Notes: generated from the sequence alone by a model not told the origin. A stretch of DNA of 5,404 nucleotides from CAZAQK01 sp050249355 (GCA_050249355.1 JBFWQQ010000116.1:1-5404); one strand, 5' to 3'. Shown: positions 1 through 5,404, numbered from the stretch's first letter. Translations and numbers: made by a program.

Positions 1-418
1 GCTTGATCAGCGCCAGCCAGTCGGCATGGGCTATCGGTGTGTGAAGAAATTTTGGTGCGTTTCTGATATAGTGATCGGTAATAGTGTGTATCAAACGCCG
101 GTTACCGTTCTCTCTTGGGTTAGCCCCCATATCAAGCAAAGCATGTGCAAGCATGGGAGCAGGCATCTGCGCGGCTTCCACCAGGAGCGAGTCCTCAATT
201 TCATTTGTATTTCTCGCATAGCGAGAATTGGGGTTGGCGCCCTGCTCCACCAGTTCGCGCATCTTATTTATGGCTTTGCTGAAACGATCCTGCTGTTCAG
301 CAGTCAAGAAAGCGGACTCTTCTTCCTGTAATATGTCCTGCGCTTCTTCAAAATAATCGATAAACTGCGCCTGAAGCTTCTTGCGTGCTTCTTGCTTTGC
401 TTTCTTATTCTTCGCCAT
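1..418 (-). CDS. Ankyrin-repeat-like protein, N-terminal part (3' end beyond window)
   Basis: The reading frame opens at the ATG at 418-416 and stays open for 139 codons to the left edge, so the C-terminus is missing. An in-frame TGA at 433-431 lies five codons upstream, so this ATG is the first possible Met start; the Shine-Dalgarno is weak (CGGGAT just before it). Residues 1-35 are strongly charged (KNKKAKQEARKK, then an acidic stretch) and look helical or coiled-coil. Two units end in the typical ankyrin turn: ELVEQGANPNSR (55-66), and MLAHALLDMGANP (89-101) followed by NGNRRLIHTI (104-113), resembling the G-x-T-P-L-H start of the next repeat. Ankyrin repeats bind protein partners; nothing here names the partner. 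No signal peptide or membrane segment is seen. The DNA is visibly more A/T-rich than hppA. The gene lies downstream of the hppA terminator and has its own likely promoter near 483-491. The ankyrin assignment is fairly good; the role is unknown. Confidence 0.72.
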   Translation of the reverse strand, partial: MAKNKKAKQEARKKLQAQFIDYFEEAQDILQEEESAFLTAEQQDRFSKAINKMRELVEQGANPNSRYARNTNEIEDSLLVEAAQMPAPMLAHALLDMGANPRENGNRRLIHTITDHYIRNAPKFLHTPIAHADWLALIK

Positions 419-460
419 ATCCCGTTTTCTTCATATTTTCGTTATATTCGTAAGGCGCAT

Positions 461-474
461 ATTACCCGCGTAAT
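461..474. promoter_or_regulatory. Small dyad in the ankyrin-gene leader (possible operator)
   Basis: ATTAC (461-465) and GTAAT (470-474) form a perfect inverted repeat around CCGC. It falls a few bases downstream of the transcription start predicted from the extended -10 at 483-491. That position would suit a repressor site or a short leader hairpin. The arms are only 5 bp, so chance is a real alternative. Confidence 0.25.
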
Positions 475-482
475 GCCGAGCT

Positions 483-491
483 ATTATACCA
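483..491 (-). promoter_or_regulatory. Extended -10 promoter for the ankyrin-like gene
   Basis: On the minus strand the bases read TGGTATAAT, which is a perfect TATAAT hexamer with the TGn extension that can replace a good -35. No convincing -35 is found 16-18 bases upstream, as is usual for extended -10 promoters. The predicted start of transcription near 476 would give a leader of about 58 bases before the ATG at 418. Confidence 0.5.
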
Positions 492-587
492 TTGCTATGG
501 CCCTTTGGCCACAAACGGCACAGACCCGCCATAGGGCGAACCACCGCGCCGGATATCTTAATAACCTTTTGATTTAATTTAAGAAAT

Positions 588-616
588 AAAAAAGCCGCCC
601 GGAAGCGGCTTTTTTT
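588..616 (-). terminator. Rho-independent terminator downstream of hppA (bidirectional form)
   Basis: A GCCGC/GCGGC stem (594-598 with 605-609) closes a short CCGGAA loop and is flanked by six A (588-593) and seven T (610-616), which can pair and extend the stem. Read on the minus strand, the hairpin is followed by TTTTTT, as needed to end hppA transcription. The A and T tracts on both sides mean it could also stop plus-strand transcripts, although no clear plus-strand gene precedes it. Confidence 0.88.
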
Positions 617-621
617 CTAAT

Positions 622-705
622 TGTCATCCTCAGCGAGGCATTGCCGAACTGGGGATATTTACTGCAAGAGATCCCCGGCGGCACAATGTGCCACCGAGGA
701 TGACA
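622..705. repeat. 84-bp imperfect palindromic repeat (REP/MITE-like) after hppA
   Basis: The ends are perfect 10-bp inverted repeats, TGTCATCCTC (622-631) and GAGGATGACA (696-705). Inner arms also pair: GGGGAT (651-656) with ATCCCC (671-676), and the two arms align along nearly their whole length with small gaps. A local hairpin, GGCAC-AAT-GTGCC, sits at 680-692. The element carries no gene, ends 4 bases from the hppA stop codon, and is followed by the terminator, so it forms most of the hppA 3' untranslated region. GTCAT...ATGAC ends and short palindromic length match small dispersed repeats common in alphaproteobacteria. That it is dispersed in this genome is inferred, because only one copy of this sequence is in the window. 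No target-site duplication is visible. Confidence 0.75.
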
Positions 706-709
706 TCTC

Positions 710-2785
710 TTAGTGCGCTAACAATGCCAACAACAAAATGGCAACGATATTAGCGATCTTGATCATCGGGTTGACCGCCGGGCCAGCCGTATCCTTGTAC
801 GGGTCACCCACGGTGTCGCCGGTTACTGCAGCTTTGTGCGCCTCAGAACCTTTGCCGCCATGATGGCCTTCTTCGATGTACTTCTTGGCGTTATCCCAGG
901 CACCGCCACCTGCTGTCATGGAAATCGCCACGAATAGGCCGGTGATGATGATACCCAGCAGCATCGCGCCCAGTGCAGCAAATGCCTGCGCTGGCCCGGC
1001 GATACCGTTGATAACGAAATACACGACAACCGGCATGCCAACAGGCAGCAGCGAAGGAATGATCATTTCCTTGATGGCTGCTTTGGTCAGCATATCTACC
1101 GCGCGGCCATAGTCTGGCTTAGCGGTACCGGCCATGATGCCGGGGATCTCTTTGAACTGGCGGCGCACTTCAAGCACAACCGAAGCCGCAGCACGGCCTA
1201 CGGCCTGCATGCCCATGGCACCAAACAGGTACGGCAGCATACCACCGATAAAGAGGCCCACTACGACATACGGGTCAGACAGGCGGAATTCCACCACCAG
1301 ATCCGGGAAGTAGTGTTTCAGGTCTTCGGTGTAAGCGGCGAACAGCACCAGTGACGCCAGCGCAGCAGAACCGATGGCGTAGCCTTTGGTCACCGCTTTG
1401 GTAGTGTTACCCACCGCATCCAGCGCATCGGTCGTTTCACGCACATCGCTTGGCATTTCCGACATTTCGGCAATACCACCCGCGTTGTCCGTTACCGGGC
1501 CATACGCATCCAGCGCCACTACAATACCGGCAAGCGCCAGCATAGTGGTTGCTGCCACAGCAATACCGAAAAGACCACACAGTGAATAAGCGATAATGAT
1601 ACCGGCGCAGATCACGATGGCAGGCAATGCGGTGGCTTCCATGGAAACCGCCAGCCCCTGGATCACGTTGGTGCCGTGACCGGTTTCAGACGCTTTGGCC
1701 ACACTACGCACCGGACGGTACGCGGTAGAGGTGTAGTACTCGGTCAGCCAGATAAGCGCACCGGTGACACCCAGACCTACCAGCGCACATTCAAAGATGT
1801 GCATACCGGTGAAGCTCAGCTCACCCACCATATATTCGGTGTGCATGCCGATCAGGTGATCGGTAACAAAATAAATGGCAACCACTGCCAGAACGGCAGA
1901 CCAGATAAAGCCTTTATACAGGGCGGCCATGATATTACGGCCTTTGCCCAGCTTCACAAAGAAGGTACCCACGATAGAGGTGAGGATACAGGCAGCGCCG
2001 ATCGCCAGCGGATACAGCATCATGTTCGCCTGCACATCACCCGTGAAGTAAATCGCGGCGAGCAGCATGGTGGCCACCAGGGTCACCACATAGGTCTCGA
2101 ACAGGTCGGCAGCCATACCGGCACAGTCACCTACGTTGTCTCCCACGTTGTCGGCGATAACGGCCGGGTTGCGGGGATCATCCTCGGGTATTCCGGCTTC
2201 CACCTTGCCTACCAGATCCGCTCCAACATCGGCGCCCTTGGTGAAGATACCACCACCCAGACGGGCGAAGATGGAGATCAGCGACGCGCCGAATGACAAC
2301 GCAACCAGTGCTTCGAGGATCGAACGGGTATCAACCCCCATGTTCAGCAGCATGGTATAGTACAGCGCTATGCCGAGCAGGCCAAGGCCCACCACCAGCA
2401 TACCGGTCACCGCACCCGACTTAAAAGCAATGGACAGCGCAGGTTGCAGGCCAGAACGGGCCGCTTCCGCAGTACGCACGTTGGCGCGCACCGAGATATT
2501 CATACCGATATACCCGGCAATACCCGACAAAATGGCGCCGATAGCAAATCCCACACCCACATACCAGCCCAGTTGGGTGGAAATGAATATACAGATTACG
2601 ATACCCACCAGACCAATGGTGCGATATTGGCGGTTCAGGTACGCACGCGCGCCCTCCTGAATAGCCGAGGCGATGTTGATCATGCGCTCGGAACCGGCGG
2701 GGGCCGCCATAATCGAACGCCCGGCGAAGATGCCGTAAAGCAGCGAAGCAAAGCCGCACAGTATAATTAACGTCATAGCAGACAT
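710..2785 (-). CDS. hppA: K+-independent H+-translocating membrane pyrophosphatase
   Basis: This 691-residue polytopic inner-membrane protein hydrolyses cytoplasmic pyrophosphate and pumps protons outward; its length is normal for the family. The pyrophosphate/Mg-binding motifs are intact: DVGADLVGKVE (186-196), followed by an acidic EDDPRNP, then DNVGDNVGDCAGMAADLFE (212-230), DNAGGIAEM (433-441), and near the C-terminus GGGAWDNAKKYIEEG (626-640) and GDTVGDPYKDTAGPAVN (656-672). In GNTTKAVT (459-466), Lys463 and Thr466 are the pair that marks the K+-independent subfamily; K+-dependent enzymes have Ala at the Lys position. Many hydrophobic segments (for example 5-22, 56-90, 126-147, 381-426, 601-623) fit the 16-helix fold. 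The ATG at 2785 is chosen over the Met at codon 4 because AAGGAG lies 7 bases upstream. It is 154 bp downstream of the thioredoxin-like gene and is followed by a palindrome and a terminator. It helps save energy during biosynthesis by removing pyrophosphate. Confidence 0.98.
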   Translation of the reverse strand: MSAMTLIILCGFASLLYGIFAGRSIMAAPAGSERMINIASAIQEGARAYLNRQYRTIGLVGIVICIFISTQLGWYVGVGFAIGAILSGIAGYIGMNISVRANVRTAEAARSGLQPALSIAFKSGAVTGMLVVGLGLLGIALYYTMLLNMGVDTRSILEALVALSFGASLISIFARLGGGIFTKGADVGADLVGKVEAGIPEDDPRNPAVIADNVGDNVGDCAGMAADLFETYVVTLVATMLLAAIYFTGDVQANMMLYPLAIGAACILTSIVGTFFVKLGKGRNIMAALYKGFIWSAVLAVVAIYFVTDHLIGMHTEYMVGELSFTGMHIFECALVGLGVTGALIWLTEYYTSTAYRPVRSVAKASETGHGTNVIQGLAVSMEATALPAIVICAGIIIAYSLCGLFGIAVAATTMLALAGIVVALDAYGPVTDNAGGIAEMSEMPSDVRETTDALDAVGNTTKAVTKGYAIGSAALASLVLFAAYTEDLKHYFPDLVVEFRLSDPYVVVGLFIGGMLPYLFGAMGMQAVGRAAASVVLEVRRQFKEIPGIMAGTAKPDYGRAVDMLTKAAIKEMIIPSLLPVGMPVVVYFVINGIAGPAQAFAALGAMLLGIIITGLFVAISMTAGGGAWDNAKKYIEEGHHGGKGSEAHKAAVTGDTVGDPYKDTAGPAVNPMIKIANIVAILLLALLAH

Positions 2786-2792
2786 GCAGTGA

Positions 2793-2798
2793 CTCCTT
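2793..2798 (-). promoter_or_regulatory. Strong ribosome binding site of hppA
   Basis: AAGGAG on the minus strand lies 7 bases before the ATG at 2785 and decides between that start and the second Met at codon 4. It is much stronger than the sites before the GNAT and thioredoxin-like genes, which fits independent and high translation of hppA. Confidence 0.8.
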
Positions 2799-2877
2799 GA
2801 AAAATGTTAGAAATTATTCAGTAACGTCAGCAGTCTGCATTACTGCATGAAGGCCGATAAATCAATCATTTACTTGT

Positions 2878-2907
2878 ATAATATTACTGCCGCCGCCGAG
2901 GTTGGAA
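2878..2907 (-). promoter_or_regulatory. Weak candidate hppA promoter
   Basis: The 154-bp gap 2786-2939 is A/T-rich and long enough for a promoter. On the minus strand, TATTAT (2883-2878) could be a -10, with TTCCAA (2907-2902) 18 bases upstream as a poor -35 (three of six matches). No terminator hairpin for the upstream thioredoxin-like gene is seen here, so read-through from that operon is also possible. Treat it as a candidate only. Confidence 0.25.
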
Positions 2908-2939
2908 AATATTTCTATTACAATGCATTATGATAGGAC

Positions 2940-3518
2940 TTATTCGCCCCCGGTCGCTTTCACCAAGGCATCATTACCCACATAGTGTGGTATAAATGCC
3001 AGCGCCCGGCCCTCGGGCGAAAACAGCTCGGTGAACGGGATCGCGCCTTTGAACTGGCTGCCGGTGGTTTTCATGGTCGCCACCAGCCCGGAATCGAACA
3101 AATTCTGATCATGCAGATACGGCGTGCCGATATCGCGGTAAATATCGGTTCTCAGCAGGTACTGAGCCAGTTGCATGGCGCTTTTATCCAGCGACAGAAA
3201 CACTGTGTTCACATGATCCAGCCTGCCGTCGCGCACAAGCTGCACGATGTGTGGCATCTTCTTGCGGCAGGTGTCGCACCACGAGGCATAGACCACCAGC
3301 AGGGTCGGCTTGTCGGATTTCAGCAGCTGCGGCACCTCGGACGCCTCCACCAGCCTGATACCGGCCGCATAATCCATCGCTTTGGGCTTGTTCGGGTCAT
3401 CGGGCTGGATATAGGGTTCAATCGTGTGCAGCACCGCCAGCGCCAGCAACGCTAGTGCAACAGCGTTCCACACAAACCAGATGTCAGGTCTTTTTTTAAT
3501 GTTATTTTTTTCACTCAT
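2940..3518 (-). CDS. Membrane-anchored thioredoxin-fold protein (TlpA/ResA type)
   Basis: This is a 192-residue protein. A short charged N-terminus (MSEKNNIKKR) precedes one hydrophobic helix at about residues 13-32, with no clear cleavage site, so it is probably an uncleaved anchor with the rest in the periplasm. The thioredoxin fold follows: a beta-strand TLLVVYASW, the active site C81-D-T-C84 (WCDTC), a downstream strand NTVFLSLD (104-111), and the cis-proline in GAIPFTELF (Pro161). These features suggest a thiol-disulfide oxidoreductase of the TlpA/ResA/thioredoxin-like kind, perhaps reducing or resolving envelope disulfides; the substrate is unknown. The last part ends in GGE, with no further domain. 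It starts one base after the GNAT stop (TAG-G-ATG) without a good Shine-Dalgarno of its own, so translation is probably coupled. The fold is confident, the precise role is not. Confidence 0.85.
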   Translation of the reverse strand: MSEKNNIKKRPDIWFVWNAVALALLALAVLHTIEPYIQPDDPNKPKAMDYAAGIRLVEASEVPQLLKSDKPTLLVVYASWCDTCRKKMPHIVQLVRDGRLDHVNTVFLSLDKSAMQLAQYLLRTDIYRDIGTPYLHDQNLFDSGLVATMKTTGSQFKGAIPFTELFSPEGRALAFIPHYVGNDALVKATGGE

Positions 3519-3519
3519 C

Positions 3520-4077
3520 CTAAAAATCTACGCACTTGCCTTTGTTTTCCCAGTCACCATAACGCGTGGGATCCAGCCCGTTGCGCCCGCCGAACTCTTC
3601 GCTGACCAATAGCATTTCCAGCGTGATGTTAGCTCGCTGGTAGCGCTCATCACGGCCTGCTGGTGTTTCCACGAAGCCCAGCGATTTATATAGTGTGATC
3701 GCCTGCTCCAACTTGCGATTACTGGCGATATATAATTTTCTGGCGCCAATGGAGCGTGCATATGCGATGAGCGCAAGTGCCAGCTTGCGGCCTATGCCTT
3801 TGCCACGCATGCCGGATACCACCCCCATTTTGGATAATTCATATACGCCACCACCCATGTTCAAAAGCCCGATAACCCCTACGATACGGCCTTCCAGACG
3901 CGCGAAGAATATCATGCCGCCCTCGTCTATCAGCGACGATTGCGGATCGCCAAACATAGCGGCATCCTTGGGCTCCACCACAAAGAACTCTTCCACCCAG
4001 CCACGGTTGATGTCTGCGAAGGCTTGTGCATGCTCAGTGTTACCGGCCTGCCACTGTTCAATGATCGCTTCACTCAT
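3520..4077 (-). CDS. GNAT family N-acetyltransferase
   Basis: This 185-residue soluble protein transfers an acetyl group from acetyl-CoA to an amine. The acetyl-CoA pyrophosphate loop is clear as R91-G-K-G-I-G-R97 after the strand ELSKMGVVSGM (80-90), and the GNAT motif B follows as AITLYKSLGFVE (126-137). The central sheet strand GRIVGVIGLLNM (63-74) precedes motif A. After the fold at about 156-185 there is an extra tail rich in Gly, Asp and Arg (EFGGRNGLDPTRYGDWENKG) that is not part of the core fold. The acceptor substrate cannot be read from the sequence. The ATG overlaps the TAA of the upstream SIMPL gene by one base (TAATG), and no strong ribosome site precedes it, pointing to coupled translation. 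The thioredoxin-like gene follows after one base. Confidence 0.9.
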   Translation of the reverse strand: MSEAIIEQWQAGNTEHAQAFADINRGWVEEFFVVEPKDAAMFGDPQSSLIDEGGMIFFARLEGRIVGVIGLLNMGGGVYELSKMGVVSGMRGKGIGRKLALALIAYARSIGARKLYIASNRKLEQAITLYKSLGFVETPAGRDERYQRANITLEMLLVSEEFGGRNGLDPTRYGDWENKGKCVDF

Positions 4078-4859
4078 TATTCAATCTCATACACCACCGA
4101 TACGCTCTGGCGCAGGCTGATCATGCCCGGCAGCGTCGGCGCCACCGATCCGCCGGAAGATTCGGCCGCATCCATCGCCATGCGTGCCATCGGCATCGGT
4201 GGCATAATCTGTGGCGCTGAGCCGGTGGATATGCTTATCGGTTTGCCCAACTCCATACCGGCAGCACCGGCCAGCACCTGGGCGCGCGCATAGGCGTTCT
4301 TCACCGCTTCGGCGCGCAGCTTCTGTTCGTGTTCTTCCGGCTTTGCCAGCTTAAATTCTACCCCGCCGACCTGATCGACCCCGGCAGCGACCACTTTGGA
4401 AAGCAGTATCTCGTGCACATCCATGGTATCCATGGTGATGCGCAGGCTGCGATTGACAACATAACCTTCCAATACCTGCCGGTTATTGCCGTAATTATAC
4501 TGCGGCGATACGAACAGGCTGGACGTGGCGATGTTCTGTTGCTTGATGCCAAGCTCCAGCGCGATATCGTTCACACTACGGGTCAGCTTGTCGTTGGCCT
4601 GTTTGGCGGCATTCAGCTCCGGATTGCGGCTCACCACCGATACGTTCAGCACCGCCTGGTCGGGCGCGATCTCCATTTCGGCCTCACCTGTCACCGATAG
4701 CAACCGCGGCATGCCCTGCCCCGGTGGCGGCGTCTGGGCATATCCGCTTGCGGGTAATATCGTCATTGCGAGCGCCAGCGAAGCAATCCAGTAGCGAAGT
4801 AGGTTGGATTGCCGCGTCGCTAACGCTCCTCGCAATGACCATTGTAAAAACCTTTTCAT
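4077..4859 (-). CDS. Secreted SIMPL-domain (DUF541, YggE-like) protein
   Basis: This 260-residue exported protein belongs to the SIMPL/DUF541 family (COG2968), which includes E. coli YggE, linked to oxidative stress tolerance; the molecular role is not settled. The start at 4859 is preferred over an ATG eight codons upstream because GGAGG lies 5 bases before it. Residues 1-41 look like a long signal peptide: positive n-region (KR, R10, R16, R22), hydrophobic core WIASLALAM (24-32), and a probable cut at ASGYA|QT (41/42). The SIMPL domain runs from LLSVTGEAEMEIAPDQA (53-69) to the end (VSVVYEIE), with typical features such as SPQYNYG, LEGYVVNRSLRI, AAGVDQVGGVEF and the helix AEAVKNAYARAQVLAGAAG. 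A Met/Pro-rich insert lies at 219-229 (MPPMPMARMAM). Codons 8-32 come from a palindromic repeat. It heads an apparent three-gene operon and is divergent from rsmB. Confidence 0.87.
   Translation of the reverse strand: MKRFLQWSLRGALATRQSNLLRYWIASLALAMTILPASGYAQTPPPGQGMPRLLSVTGEAEMEIAPDQAVLNVSVVSRNPELNAAKQANDKLTRSVNDIALELGIKQQNIATSSLFVSPQYNYGNNRQVLEGYVVNRSLRITMDTMDVHEILLSKVVAAGVDQVGGVEFKLAKPEEHEQKLRAEAVKNAYARAQVLAGAAGMELGKPISISTGSAPQIMPPMPMARMAMDAAESSGGSVAPTLPGMISLRQSVSVVYEIE
4762..4839. repeat. 78-bp palindromic repeat inserted in frame in the SIMPL gene
   Basis: Perfect 11-bp inverted ends, GTCATTGCGAG (4762-4772) and CTCGCAATGAC (4829-4839), enclose inner arms GCAATCCA (4783-4790) and TGGATTGC (4805-4812), separated by a 14-base loop. 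The left and right arms align with small gaps, giving one long hairpin. The consensus-like sequence GTCATTGCGAGCG...GCAATCCA is a well-known type of dispersed repeat in alphaproteobacteria and some other bacteria, comparable in behaviour to the Rickettsia palindromic elements that insert inside genes. The length is exactly 26 codons' worth of bases. On the minus strand it spans the last base of codon 7 through the second base of codon 33 of the SIMPL gene without a stop codon. Confidence 0.9.
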
Positions 4860-4918
4860 TTCGTCCTCCGCTGTGTCATACAAAAAGTACCTTCATGGAT
4901 GGGAGAATCTACCAGACA
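4860..4918. promoter_or_regulatory. Short divergent intergenic region, SIMPL gene / rsmB
   Basis: Only 59 bases separate the two divergent starts (35 if rsmB starts at 4895). Promoters for both directions must lie here or overlap the opposite gene's 5' end. I find no convincing -35/-10 pair on either strand, so only the position supports this entry. Confidence 0.3.
4865..4869 (-). promoter_or_regulatory. Ribosome binding site of the SIMPL gene
   Basis: GGAGG on the minus strand lies 5 bases before the ATG at 4859. It rules out the longer start at 4883, and it shows that translation begins upstream of the palindromic repeat rather than at an internal Met beyond it. Confidence 0.85.
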
Positions 4919-5404
4919 ATGGCCGCCACACAAAATGCTAATTTACCGCCTGCCGCTCGCCTGTGCGCCATGGCCGCGCTGGTGCATTGCCTCGACCATA
5001 AAAAACCGCTGGATGCCGCATGGCCGCAGCTCAAGGAATTTGGCATGCTCAGCCCGCCTGATCGCGCATTCGCCCAGTTGATCACCAAAACCACCCTGCG
5101 CCGCTTAGGCCAGATCGATGCGGTCATCGGGCAACTGCTGGAACGCCCCTTGCACGAATCGGCCAGCCGTGTACAGCATATATTGCGCCTCGGCATCACG
5201 CAGCTGGTGTGGCTGAAAACGCCGCCGCATGCCGCCGTCAACGAATCGGTCGAAATGGCCAAGGCGGCGGGCCAACATAAATTCAGCGGGCTGGTGAATG
5301 CCGTACTCAAACGCGCCAGCAAGGAAGCGCCCGGACTCATTCAGCTGCAGGACGAAGAACAGATCAACACCCCCGAATGGCTGTGGCACAAGTGGCTGGA
5401 AACC
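4919..5404 (+). CDS. rsmB: 16S rRNA m5C967 methyltransferase RsmB, N-terminal NusB-like part (3' end beyond window)
   Basis: The open frame gives 162 residues to the right edge. They match the NusB-like RNA-binding domain that opens RsmB: RLCAMAALVHCLDHKKPLDAA (13-33, a first helix pair), SPPDRAFAQLITKTTLRRLGQID (48-70), RVQHILRLGITQLVWLKTPPHAAVNESVEMAK (residues about 85-116) and the signature KFSGLVNAVLKR (121-132). The full protein methylates cytosine 967 of 16S rRNA using S-adenosylmethionine; the Rossmann catalytic half with its two cysteines lies beyond the window. The start is uncertain: the ATG at 4919 fits family length, but an in-frame ATG at 4895 would add eight residues (MDGRIYQT). 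GGGAG at 4901-4905 lies about 13 bases before 4919, and no site precedes 4895. A NusB/antitermination protein shares this domain, but the APHAAVNE-like and GLVNAVLKR segments favour RsmB. Confidence 0.92.
   Translation, partial: MAATQNANLPPAARLCAMAALVHCLDHKKPLDAAWPQLKEFGMLSPPDRAFAQLITKTTLRRLGQIDAVIGQLLERPLHESASRVQHILRLGITQLVWLKTPPHAAVNESVEMAKAAGQHKFSGLVNAVLKRASKEAPGLIQLQDEEQINTPEWLWHKWLET

Larger units (their letters stand above)
419..587. other. Structured intergenic region without a clear gene
   Basis: Besides the promoter and dyad listed separately, this stretch holds two compact hairpins, GGCC-CTTT-GGCC near 499-510 and CGCC-ATAG-GGCG near 528-539. A plus-strand frame from ATG 497 to TAA 577 would give 26 residues (beginning MALWPQTAQTRHR), ending 10 bases before the terminator. 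It has no ribosome site and no family I recognise, so I do not call it a gene. No tRNA fold is evident. Confidence 0.4.

Noticed and set aside
26..331. Plus-strand open frame of 101 codons over the ankyrin-like gene
   Set aside because: The minus-strand frame continues uninterrupted to the window edge with ankyrin turns; the plus-strand product resembles nothing and has no start signals.
1676..2296. Plus-strand open frame of 206 codons, antisense to hppA
   Set aside because: It lies wholly within the unmistakable hppA gene on the other strand; its His/Gly/Thr-rich product shows no domain, and it has no ribosome site.
2841..2882. TATAAT at 2877-2882 on the plus strand as a promoter
   Set aside because: There is no -35 at a suitable distance and no plus-strand gene downstream; the hexamer is likely chance in an A/T-rich gap.
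2985..3455. Plus-strand open frame of 156 codons, antisense to the thioredoxin-like gene
   Set aside because: The opposite strand encodes a clear CxxC thioredoxin fold; the plus-strand translation (rich in His, Arg and Gln) is a typical antisense shadow.
4860..4883. Longer start for the SIMPL gene at 4883 (adds MYDTAEDE)
   Set aside because: No ribosome site precedes it, the extra residues are acidic and would spoil a signal peptide, and GGAGG lies 5 bases before the ATG at 4859.
4909..5340. Minus-strand open frame of 143 codons over rsmB
   Set aside because: The plus strand carries clear RsmB N-terminal signatures over the same bases, and the minus product has no domain.
1..5404. A novel defence, mobile or biosynthetic system
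   Set aside because: All genes but the ankyrin-like one fall in ordinary housekeeping or envelope families; there are no transposase, integrase, toxin-antitoxin, nuclease or CRISPR features to support such a claim.

Overview
The window reads as ordinary chromosomal DNA of an alphaproteobacterium. Support comes from the rsmB product, which has an alphaproteobacterial-looking NusB-type N-terminal domain, from a K+-independent H+-pyrophosphatase, and from palindromic dispersed repeats with GTCAT...ATGAC ends like those scattered through Rickettsiales and related alphaproteobacterial genomes. The lineage call is an inference from protein style and repeat type; no marker gene fixes the genus.

Layout. 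Everything from 1 to 4859 that looks like a gene is on the minus strand. In transcription order these are a secreted SIMPL/YggE-like protein (4859-4077), a GNAT acetyltransferase (4077-3520), a membrane-anchored thioredoxin-like protein (3518-2940), a 154-bp gap, the membrane H+-pyrophosphatase hppA (2785-710), a 3' region with an 84-bp palindrome and a rho-independent terminator (705-588), and an ankyrin-repeat-like gene that starts at 418 and leaves the window at base 1. On the plus strand, rsmB (16S rRNA m5C967 methyltransferase) starts at about 4919, divergent from the SIMPL gene, and runs off the right edge.

How the genes work together. The first three minus-strand genes are packed tightly (TAATG overlap, then a 1-bp gap) and are almost certainly co-translated. 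An envelope protein of the YggE type beside an anchored CxxC thioredoxin suggests envelope stress or redox upkeep, but this is only inferred. HppA uses cytoplasmic pyrophosphate to pump protons and probably has its own promoter, since a gap and a strong RBS precede it.

The most interesting point is not a new system. It is a 78-bp palindromic repeat sitting in frame inside the SIMPL gene, where it encodes residues 8-32, including the hydrophobic core of the predicted signal peptide. A second, differently sequenced palindrome with the same GTCAT...ATGAC end design lies 4 bases after the hppA stop codon. I see no CRISPR array, tRNA, rRNA, transposase, phage gene or defence system.
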